From a bacterium (GTDB lineage: Bacteria > CAIWAD01): a stretch of 64,000 nt of DNA. Location: NCBI GenBank assembly GCA_030429345.1, contig JAUIFJ010000011.1, positions 1 to 64,000 of the forward strand. The letters run 5' to 3'. The position numbers and the translations under genes were made by a program. Shown one piece after another: positions 34,111-41,143 of the stretch; positions within the stretch are counted from its first letter, which is position 1, and the number at the start of each line of letters is the position of its first letter. Below the pieces are notes generated by a model. It was not told the origin of the DNA and searched no databases. It worked only from the letters and a program-made list of their open reading frames with translations.

Positions 34111-34389
34111 TCATTCTCCCCCTCTTTCCGCTCCGATGAAAGGATACCAACTGCTGTGATGCACGATGCCACAGTCCTTCAGTTCGGCTGCCAGTCGCAG
34201 ACCGATGACACTCGTTCCAGCCTTGTGGGAGGCCTCTGCCTGATGCAGGTGGATTGACAGGTCACCTTCTTCCGGTTGGCGAATCCAGATTTTCACATCC
34301 GGTCTGCAGTCCTTCAGTTCTTTCAGAAGCCCTTCCAGCTGCTTCCGATTTCGGCCAATCCCTCTCACGGTGATGATCTCCAGGCCCAT
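34111..34389 (-). CDS. Unknown 92-residue protein under sigma-54 control
   Basis: Not recognised. A 92-residue soluble protein: MGLEIITVRGIGRNRKQLEGLLKEL, then CRPDVKIWIRQPEEGDLSIHLHQAEASHKAGTSVIGLRLAAELKDCGIVHHSSWYPF. The predicted pattern is alternating beta-alpha, rather like a dimeric ferredoxin-like (antibiotic-biosynthesis-monooxygenase) or ACT-size domain, but that is inference. It has no signal peptide and is rich in His in its second half. GGAGGG lies about 10 nt upstream of the ATG at 34389; the frame is open further upstream but lacks a start with a ribosome site. It is the first gene after a sigma-54 promoter facing an enhancer-binding activator, and is followed 1 bp later by the NmrA-like gene. 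Confidence 0.6.
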   Translation of the reverse strand: MGLEIITVRGIGRNRKQLEGLLKELKDCRPDVKIWIRQPEEGDLSIHLHQAEASHKAGTSVIGLRLAAELKDCGIVHHSSWYPFIGAERGGE

Positions 34390-34422
34390 GCTTTCTGTCC
34401 CTCCGATTTTTGCCACTCGGAA

Positions 34423-34438
34423 AGCAAGTCCAATGCCA
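34423..34438 (-). promoter_or_regulatory. Sigma-54 promoter of the 92-residue/NmrA-like operon
   Basis: On the minus strand the sequence reads TGGCATTGGACTTGCT, matching the sigma-54 consensus TGGCAC-R-N4-TTGCW at every conserved base except the last C of the -24 block (T here), with correct spacing. Transcription would start near 34411, about 20 bp before the start codon at 34389. Confidence 0.75.
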
Positions 34439-34546
34439 AGCTGCAAGCTGTTTAAAATCAGTAGTTTTGAGAATGGGTTAGTTAGAAATGTGAAATAGAA
34501 CAACAAAGATGATTGTATATCACAACATTTGGCATTACTGTGAAAT

Positions 34547-36133
34547 ATGACAACCGAAGAACTCCCGACAATTGATCCAGCAGAGTCCTTTTTTCGCGAC
34601 GCCACCCTTGCCATCTGCCGGCATCAGCAGGCCCACCACTCTCTTCAGGCCTGCGCCGCCATCCTTCGCCGGCATCTGCCCGTCGATCGCATGTTTCTCG
34701 AAGTCTACGAGAGCGATCTGGGCGCAATGCGTTCCATCGCCGAAGCGACACCGGATGATGGACATGCCCTGGATCTGCTGGTCCCGATGAGTCCCGAGCG
34801 CAGGCAAACCATCGAGGCATTCCGTGACCAGGCTCCCGCGGACAATGTCTTCATCGTCAATCGGCCGGAAGAAGACGCCGTTTCGAGCACCATGCTGCAT
34901 GCGCTTGGCGAGAACCAGGACTGCTCGATCCTCGGCACCTATCCCGTGCTGGACGGCAAACCGCTTGGCGCGGTTATCGTGCTCGCCAGGGGAAAGGACC
35001 GCTTCGAGAAGCAACACGCCCGGCTGCTTGGACAGCTGAAAGCACCCTTCGGAATTGCTCTCCACAATGCACTCAGATTCCGGGAGGTGATCCGCCTGCA
35101 GGAGCGGCTGCAGGACGACAACCGCTACCTGCAGCGGGAGGTCCTGGATCACAGCGGAAGCCACATCATCGGTTTCGATTTCGGGCTTGCCGCTACCATG
35201 CAGGCCGTCAACCGGGTGGCGGTGCATCACAGCCCGGTCCTGCTTACGGGGGAGACCGGTGTCGGCAAGGATGTCATCGCCAACTACATCCACGGTGTAT
35301 CACCGCGCTCGGCGGGGCCGATGATCCGCCTGAACTGCGGCGCGATCCCGGAGTCGCTGCTCGACAGCGAACTCTTCGGCCACCAGAAGGGCGCCTTCAC
35401 GGGAGCGCTGGAGACCCGTCGCGGCCGCTTCGAACGGGCCCATGGCGGAACGATCTTCCTGGACGAGATCGGGGAACTCGATACCGCCGCCCAGGTGCGT
35501 CTGCTGCGCATCCTGCAAAACAAGGAACTGGAGCGCGTCGGAGGAAACGAGACCTTGCACGTGGATGTGCGCGTGATCGCAGCCACCAACCGGGACCTGC
35601 AGGAGCAGGTGCATGAGGGCGCCTTCCGGGAGGATCTCTGGTTCCGGCTGAACGTGTTTCCTGTCCACGTGCCGGCCCTGCGGGATCGCCTGTGCGACAT
35701 TCCGGCCCTGGCCGAACATTTCGTATCACGAAAAGCTGTCGAGCTGAAGCTGGGCAAGGTGCCCCGGCTGGAGGCGGCGCAGCTGGACCGCTTGCGCGCC
35801 TATCCCTGGCCCGGGAACGTGCGCGAACTCGAGAACGTGATCGAGCGGGCACTGATCCTTGGTGGCGGCGAGAAGCTGGTGTTCGACTGGATTCCCGCGA
35901 CCGCGCCGGAAGCGGGCGTCACGGCGGCACTTCCGTCCACGAAGGACTTTCCCGGCATGGACGATGCCATGCGCGCGCACATCCGCAAGGCCCTGGTGCT
36001 CAGCGAGGGGCGCATTCATGGCCCGGGCGGAGCGGCAGAGCGGCTCGCACTCAACCCGAATACGCTGCGCAGCCGTATGAGGAAGCTGGGCATGGAGTTT
36101 CCACGCGCGAAGAACCGCGCCGGGAAGGCATAG
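34547..36133 (+). CDS. GAF-domain sigma-54-dependent transcriptional activator
   Basis: A 528-residue bacterial enhancer-binding protein. An N-terminal GAF-like sensor (about 15-185) is followed by the AAA+ domain with Walker A GETGVGKD (235-242), the sigma-54-contact loop GAFTGA (282-287), Walker B IFLDEIGE (Asp306, Glu307), and RLNVFPVHVPALRDR. A C-terminal Fis-type HTH starts around 480 (MRAHIRKALVLSEGR...LALNPNTLRSRMRKLG). The domain order resembles NorR/NifA/FhlA, where GAF senses a small molecule or gas. There is no receiver domain or obvious ligand motif. It is divergently transcribed from a two-gene operon preceded by a sigma-54 promoter 110-125 bp away, its most likely target. Confidence 0.92.
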   Translation: MTTEELPTIDPAESFFRDATLAICRHQQAHHSLQACAAILRRHLPVDRMFLEVYESDLGAMRSIAEATPDDGHALDLLVPMSPERRQTIEAFRDQAPADNVFIVNRPEEDAVSSTMLHALGENQDCSILGTYPVLDGKPLGAVIVLARGKDRFEKQHARLLGQLKAPFGIALHNALRFREVIRLQERLQDDNRYLQREVLDHSGSHIIGFDFGLAATMQAVNRVAVHHSPVLLTGETGVGKDVIANYIHGVSPRSAGPMIRLNCGAIPESLLDSELFGHQKGAFTGALETRRGRFERAHGGTIFLDEIGELDTAAQVRLLRILQNKELERVGGNETLHVDVRVIAATNRDLQEQVHEGAFREDLWFRLNVFPVHVPALRDRLCDIPALAEHFVSRKAVELKLGKVPRLEAAQLDRLRAYPWPGNVRELENVIERALILGGGEKLVFDWIPATAPEAGVTAALPSTKDFPGMDDAMRAHIRKALVLSEGRIHGPGGAAERLALNPNTLRSRMRKLGMEFPRAKNRAGKA

Positions 36134-36160
36134 TACCGGATCGAAATGCACGGAACGCGG

Positions 36161-36176
36161 CCGCTTCCGGAAGCGG
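36161..36176. other. 16-nt perfect palindrome between convergent genes
   Basis: CCGCTTCCGGAAGCGG lies in the 219-bp gap between the activator gene and porD, which converge. It may form a terminator-like hairpin for either transcript; no T-run follows. Confidence 0.4.
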
Positions 36177-36352
36177 AGCCCTGGAGAGCGGCTGCTCTAC
36201 GGCCCCGCGCCGGGTCATTGCGCGTTTCAGGAATCGATCTGTCCAGCGCCCCTGACACTCCGTGACACACTCTTGGTATACGAGCGCTTTTTCCTTGCGG
36301 CGCAGGGTCAGCCGCCTATCTTGCCGGTCCGTTCCCGTATCCCCCGATCGAC

Positions 36353-37219
36353 CTAGTCGTCGATTTCCGTGAGACGTTCCTGGTACCAGTCCATGCGGGT
36401 GGGGTCCGTGCGATCCAGCCGGCGGATCAGGTTGAGGTTGTCGCGGTCCGCGGCGCGCACGAAGATCATGCCCAGGTGGCGATAGTTGACGCGCCAGAAG
36501 TTCTGCAGCAGGGTCGGGTCATCCACCTGCTCGGCCAGTTTGATGGCCGTGACCGCGCTGATCCAGGCCTCGTAGTCGTTCTCGAGGACTTCCTTGTAAT
36601 ACATGGAAGTATGCGTCGCCCAACGCAGGCGGCGGTAGTTCTCGTAGTCCGGCGTGAAGAGCTTGCCCAGGTCCTCCATGCGCTTGTCCCAGCCCTGGTT
36701 GAGCTCGCTGAACTTGGCCCGATTGCCGATCTGCGCCGCCAGCTCGAAGTGCGCGTTGCCGGCCATCTCGCCCAGCTTGTCCAGCTCGTAGCCGATGATC
36801 AGGTGCATGTGGAAGTCGATCATGCCCAGCAGGCTGTCGAAGTTGTTGCGCTGGTGGCTGAAGTCGCGGAACTCGTCGTAGCGGAAGATCCAGTCGTTGT
36901 CCTGGATGTTGATGTCGCCGGAGTTGTTGCAGGCGAAAGTGCCACGGCACTCGATGATGCCCGTGGCGTCTGCGGCGCTCTGGACCTGGATCGCGATCGG
37001 CACATGCAAAGTCAGCCGCTCGTCCTCCGGGTCCCAGTCATGGTCCTCGACATAACTCTGAAGGCGTTCCTCGAACTCGTGGAAACGATCCCGCATCTCC
37101 TCGGGCACGGTGAGCATGTTGATCGTGATCTGCGGTTCGATGCTCAGCGCTTCCGTGAGACGAAGCGGCGCCAGCAGGAGCAGCCCTCCCAGAAGTGCCC
37201 AATGGATGGTTCGATGCAC
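36353..37219 (-). CDS. PorD-like (DUF4835) type IX secretion protein
   Basis: A 288-residue exported protein matching the DUF4835/PorD family, a T9SS-associated periplasmic or outer-membrane component of Bacteroidota. Matching blocks: EPQITINMLTVPEEMRDRFHEFEERLQSYVED, the strand INIQDNDWIFRYDEF, then NNFDSLLGMIDFHMHLIIGYELDKLGEMAGNAHFELAAQI and NQGWDKRMEDLGKLFTPDYENYRRLRWATHTSMYY. The GTG at 37219 is preferred: GAGGAG lies 8 nt upstream and a signal peptide (TIHWALLGGLLLLAPLRLTEA) follows. An upstream TTG at 37270 is less likely. It diverges from an outer-membrane-like gene. Its exact role in secretion is not established even in model organisms. Confidence 0.82.
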   Translation of the reverse strand: MHRTIHWALLGGLLLLAPLRLTEALSIEPQITINMLTVPEEMRDRFHEFEERLQSYVEDHDWDPEDERLTLHVPIAIQVQSAADATGIIECRGTFACNNSGDINIQDNDWIFRYDEFRDFSHQRNNFDSLLGMIDFHMHLIIGYELDKLGEMAGNAHFELAAQIGNRAKFSELNQGWDKRMEDLGKLFTPDYENYRRLRWATHTSMYYKEVLENDYEAWISAVTAIKLAEQVDDPTLLQNFWRVNYRHLGMIFVRAADRDNLNLIRRLDRTDPTRMDWYQERLTEIDD

Positions 37220-37220
37220 G

Positions 37221-38060
37221 ATGAAACTCCTCGCCTGCACTCCGGCCCCGCTCAGGGCCTGTTTCTTCAAGCTACCAATTTACACCACCCGGTTGTTCCG
37301 GCTGGCCGTCGGCCTGGTCTTCCTGTTTCCCTTGACCGCGCGTTGCGCGCTGGAGAGCCTGTCGGCCTTTTCCGTCGAATGCCTGGCCACGCCGCCGGGC
37401 GGCGCTGCCGAGCTTTTCGAAAGCGGCTGCGATCTGGGAAAAGGGCCGGCCGAATGGCATCTCTCCAGTCTGCGCCTCTACGGGCTGCCGGACCTGGCCT
37501 GCCACAGCCTGGCCCTCAGCGGAGGACGAAGGGCGCGCTGGGCCCTCGGTCTGCGCGCCTTCGGTCCGGAGGAGTGGCAGGAGCAGAGTCTGCTCATCGG
37601 CCGATCCGCTCCCCTGCACGCTTCGCTTTCCTGGAGATGCGGCCTTGGCATGCATCGACTGCAGTCCTTCACGGACTGGAGCGGCAGCCTGCAAAGCGCG
37701 CACCTGGGGCTCGAGCAGCGCTGGCAGGGTGGGGGACTCAGCTCGCTCTACCGCCTGAGCCGTCCCTCCTGGGCGGGAATGCAGGGACTCCGTCTGTCTC
37801 TATGGCAGGAAGTGGCGGGCTGGAGTCTGCGCCTGGCCTTTCGCAGCGCGCCCGAAACTCCGCCGGACGCGGAACTGGGCCTGACCTTTCCTTCAGGTTC
37901 TTCACGCTACGAGGTCGCCTGGCTTGGGAAACGAGGCTGGCGCGGGCTGTGCAGCTGGAAACTGGGCGAGTTTCGGGTCGGCGCGCTTTGCTGGCTGCAC
38001 CCGGTTCTGCCCGCCAGCTTGTGCTTCTCCTTCTCCTCCTCCTTGCCCTTCCTGGACTGA
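37221..38060 (+). CDS. Exported beta-rich protein, probably outer-membrane
   Basis: Not recognised by family. The frame encodes up to 279 residues. A hydrophobic signal-like segment (LFRLAVGLVFLFPLTARCALES) is followed by repeated amphipathic strands with alternating polar/hydrophobic residues (WALGLRAFG, LHASLSWRCGLGMHRL, GLSSLYRLSRP, GWSLRLAFRS, FRVGALCWL), typical of outer-membrane barrels. The ATG at 37221 abuts the divergent porD start, which leaves no promoter space, so initiation at the TTG at 37293 just before the signal peptide is plausible. The next gene starts inside its 3' end (GTG at 38021). Probably works with the following frameshifted gene or with PorD, on position only. Confidence 0.55.
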   Translation: MKLLACTPAPLRACFFKLPIYTTRLFRLAVGLVFLFPLTARCALESLSAFSVECLATPPGGAAELFESGCDLGKGPAEWHLSSLRLYGLPDLACHSLALSGGRRARWALGLRAFGPEEWQEQSLLIGRSAPLHASLSWRCGLGMHRLQSFTDWSGSLQSAHLGLEQRWQGGGLSSLYRLSRPSWAGMQGLRLSLWQEVAGWSLRLAFRSAPETPPDAELGLTFPSGSSRYEVAWLGKRGWRGLCSWKLGEFRVGALCWLHPVLPASLCFSFSSSLPFLD

Positions 38061-39489
38061 GGGACCTGAAGGCTTTTCCACTCCGGGAAAGCGGCGCGGT
38101 CTGGAGCCAGTCGAGCGAGTGGCGGTTTCACGGTTGGAGCCGTTTCCGGCAGGGCCCATGGGAGGCGGAAGTCCACAGCCGCAGGCGGCAGGGGGAGAGC
38201 GGCCCCAGTCCGCGAAGCGCTTTCAGCCTCTCTTATAAGAGGGCTGGATGGCTGATCCGCGCCGGCAGCCTGAGGCCCAGCCTGGCCGGAGGACGCACCT
38301 GGGGCGGAGGAGGAGTGTCCAGCCTGGCGGCGCCTTCCCCTTACCGAGGCTCAGGCATTCGCGCCGCCACGGCCAGCAGCTACGCCGCCGAGTGCACCGT
38401 CTTTCGATCGAGGTCCGCAGTGAATCCCTTCGCGCCGGTCTGCTTTGCAGCAGCGATCGCCGGGATCTGCGGTCGGACTCTCTTGGATTCAGCCTGAACA
38501 TGCTGCGGGACGGACATGCAGGTCGCAGCCTCCGTCGCGGAGCCTGGCGCGAGCAGCAGGCACATGCCTGGGTGGGCGGGCATCACACTTTGCCCGGCGG
38601 CGACCGTCTGGACTGGGAGTTGTCCGGGGGGCTGCGCAGGCTTCCCGCCTTTGTGGCCTGGCAAAGGCGGGTCTTCGCCGCCGGACTTCGTTGGCGGCCT
38701 TCGCGCCGCTTCGAGCATGCGCTGCAGGTCAGCCAGGGGGACCATCGCCTGAACTGGCATCAGGTGACGGGCAAAAGCGGCAGAAGCCTTCGTCTGCACC
38801 TGGCTCATTGGATCGGTACCCGCCCCGCGACTGCCGGCTACGGGGCCTGGCCCTTCAGCCAGGATGCAGGCAGCCGGGCATGGGGTCGCCGGGCGGGGAT
38901 TTCCTGGACACCCGGCCGGCTGGGGCTGAAGCTGGCTCTTGCCGAGTTGCGCTCCCTTCGACCGGGTCCCTGGGAGATCCCGGATCGACGCGATTGGGGT
39001 ATGCAAGTCCATTGGAAACAGCAAGCCCTTGAGCTGCGCACTCAGTTTTCAAGCATTTCGGGAAGGCACCGATATGGAGTGCAAGTCAATCGGCGTTTAT
39101 CCCGCCTGCTTTCCCTGCGAACGGGATTGCGGACGGATTCGCCGACGGGGCGCAAGGCGCGCTCCTTGTTCTTTCAAATTCGAGCCGACCGGAAGAATGA
39201 AGGCATGAGAGTGCACCTGGCCTTTCGCCACGGTGAGCGATCGCCCCCGGTTCAGGCCTTGTCCCCGGCGCCCGGCGTCTTGTGGCTTTTGAGTGGAAGC
39301 CAGGAGCAAAGTCGCTTCGGCATTGGATGCTGGAAGAGATTCGGGAAAAGGGACAAGGGACGGCTTCATATCCGCATCGCGCTGGAGCTTGCGAGCAAGC
39401 GACGGGAGAAGCGCAGTGCGCAGGAAGGTCTCATGGAGACTTCGAGTGAATGGCGATCCACCCTGAATCTGGTCTGGAAACGGCCCTGA
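38021..39489 (+). pseudogene. Outer-membrane-like gene with apparent frameshift near 38.4 kb
   Basis: A signal peptide (VLLLLLLLALPGLRDLKAFP) begins at a GTG at 38021, overlapping the preceding gene. The reading frame stays protein-like to about 38395 (FHGWSRFRQGPWEAEV, YKRAGWLIRAGSLRPSLAGGRTWGGGG, YRGSGIRAATASSYAAE) and then degenerates. From about 38390-38415 the next frame takes over with matching character (EVRSESLRAGLLCSSDRRDLRSDSLGFSLNMLRDGHAGR ... LNWHQVTGKSGRSLRLHLAHWIGT) and runs to 39489. The join reads as one beta-barrel-like protein of about 490 residues broken by a one-base shift. It could be a real inactivating mutation, an assembly error, or programmed frameshifting. Family not recognised. 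Confidence 0.5.
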
Positions 39490-39521
39490 GACCCGCGCCG
39501 CCGGTCCCCTCAGGAGAGGAA

Positions 39522-39547
39522 CCGGCGGTCCAATGAAGGACCGCCGG
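39522..39547. terminator. Bidirectional hairpin terminator
   Basis: Perfect 10-bp stem CCGGCGGTCC / GGACCGCCGG with loop AATGAA, in the 89-bp gap between the convergent outer-membrane-like gene and flagellin. It lacks a strong T-run on either strand. Confidence 0.7.
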
Positions 39548-39578
39548 CTGGGGTGCGTAATCGGGGATGGGTGATCGG

Positions 39579-40433
39579 CTAGCCGATCAGACCCGCGATG
39601 TACTGCGGTACCGAGTTGGCCTGGGCCATCATGGACACGCCGGACTGCATCAGGATCTGGGAACGCGTATACGCGGCCATTTCCACTGCCATGTCGGCAT
39701 CACGGATCTGCGATTCCGACGCGACGGCATTCTCGCGGGAGATCTGCAGGTTCGTGACCGTGTTCTGCATGCGTGTCACATAGGAACCGATGCGCGTACG
39801 CTCCGAATCCTTCGTGTCGATGGCAGAATCCAGGACTCCGATTGCACTCTGGGCATTGGCAGTGGTCGTCAAATTGACACTCGACAGTCCCAGACCCGAA
39901 GAGGTCATGTCACCGAGGTTCACGTAATAGTAATCCTCGTTGGAGACGTTGTAAGTGCCGATGTGGAACTTGATTCCCTGTCCACCAGCGCCCGACGCGC
40001 CCTGGGAGTAGGTTCCATCAATGAGATACACGCCATTGTAGTTGGTCACCGAAGCGATACGGGTGATTTCGCTCTTCAGCTGCTGGAATTCGACATCCAG
40101 ATAGCTGCGATCCAGCGAATTCAGAGTACCGTTTGAGGCTTCAACGGACAGTGCGCGCATTCGGATCAGTTTCTCATCGATGGTGTCCAAAGCGCCCTCA
40201 GCAGTAGACAACAGGTTGATGGCATAGTTGGCGTTTCGTTCAGCCTCGACCATGCTGTCGATCTGGGCCCGGAATTTCTCGCTGACGGCAAGACCGGCAG
40301 GATCATCCCAGGCGTTGTTGATGCGCAGACCGGACGACAGACGGGTAACGGCGTCGTTCATGTCTGCTTGTGTCCTGGAGAGGTTCCTGTGAACCCCGAT
40401 CGACAGGACGTTGTGGTTAATTCTCAGACTCAT
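39579..40433 (-). CDS. Flagellin
   Basis: A 284-residue flagellin, the filament subunit exported by the flagellar type III system. The conserved N-terminal D0/D1 region (INHNVLSIGVHRNL, VTRLSSGLRINNAWDDPAGLAVSEKFRAQI, INLLSTAEGAL) and C-terminal D0 (NLQISRENAVASESQIRDADMAVEMAAYTRSQIL, SVPQYIAGLIG) are intact, with only a small variable middle (about 130-190), so this is a short flagellin lacking an elaborate D2/D3. RBS GGGGGA lies 7 nt before the ATG. A sigma-54-like element at 40472-40487 is well placed as its promoter. No other flagellar gene occurs in the window. Confidence 0.95.
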   Translation of the reverse strand: MSLRINHNVLSIGVHRNLSRTQADMNDAVTRLSSGLRINNAWDDPAGLAVSEKFRAQIDSMVEAERNANYAINLLSTAEGALDTIDEKLIRMRALSVEASNGTLNSLDRSYLDVEFQQLKSEITRIASVTNYNGVYLIDGTYSQGASGAGGQGIKFHIGTYNVSNEDYYYVNLGDMTSSGLGLSSVNLTTTANAQSAIGVLDSAIDTKDSERTRIGSYVTRMQNTVTNLQISRENAVASESQIRDADMAVEMAAYTRSQILMQSGVSMMAQANSVPQYIAGLIG

Positions 40434-40471
40434 TCGTCAATCCCCCGAAATGGGTCGTTCGACAGTTTCTC

Positions 40472-40487
40472 TGCAACCTACGCACCT
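40472..40487 (-). promoter_or_regulatory. Sigma-54-like promoter of flagellin
   Basis: Minus-strand sequence AGGTGCGTAGGTTGCA keeps the -24 GG and -12 GC dinucleotides with correct spacing and a full TTGCA, but differs at three other positions of TGGCAC-R-N4-TTGCW. The predicted transcript would have a leader of about 28 nt. Confidence 0.55.
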
Positions 40488-41134
40488 TCTGTTACCCTTT
40501 GTGTCACGAGTGAGATAGCTGGAGACTTCTCTTGTCACACAGGGGACCGATTCTCCCGATGGCCCGTCCGCGTGAACTTTCGCTGAACTCTTCTTCGACC
40601 ACTTCCATGATTTCTTGACTCCGGGACCTTTTCGGCGCGTGTTCGGGACACTCCGGCTCGAATCCTTTTCGCACCCTGGACCCCGCCCCCTGCCGCAACT
40701 CCTTGAAACGGAAGCGGTTGAAAAACTCCGTGATGCCGTGCGCGTCGACGGAGTTTTTTTGTGGAAAAAAGAGAGGCCCTGCGGCGACTTCGGAACTTCC
40801 GAATCGGCAGGACCCGCGAGTCCGAAGCTGGTGGAAGAACCTGTGCTCAACGAATCGGGCACGCTTTCCGGCCCGCGGACAGGGCGGAGCCCTCTCCGCC
40901 AGCACTTCAACCTGTCGGCTGAGCGCGAACCCCGGCAATCCATCGCCTTCTCCGCGATCTCATCCGGAACCCCATAGGCAACGGTCTGGTAAGGGCAGAT
41001 GGCTCACTTCCATTCCCCAGACATGCCTTCCGGTCGTGGATCTTGAAGCGGGTTTGTATGTTTAGAGATTGTCCCCGCGCAACCGGAGCAACCCGCCAGC
41101 GATTGCGCCAACGAAGCCATTGGAGAATCAGTAC
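40488..41134. other. Long intergenic region upstream of the envelope operon
   Basis: About 650 bp between the divergent flagellin promoter and the lipoprotein gene. No protein-coding gene is supported. The most prominent element is the terminator-like hairpin at 40721-40760. Activator sites for the flagellin promoter and the promoter of the downstream operon presumably lie here. Confidence 0.4.
40721..40760 (+). terminator. Intrinsic terminator-like hairpin without an assigned gene
   Basis: AAAAACTCCGT (40721-40731) pairs with ACGGAGTTTTT (40748-40758) around a 16-nt loop and is followed by further T's, a canonical plus-strand terminator. No coding gene ends upstream of it on that strand, so it may end a small RNA or a long leader. 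Confidence 0.6.
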
Positions 41135-41143
41135 TTGCTTTCG

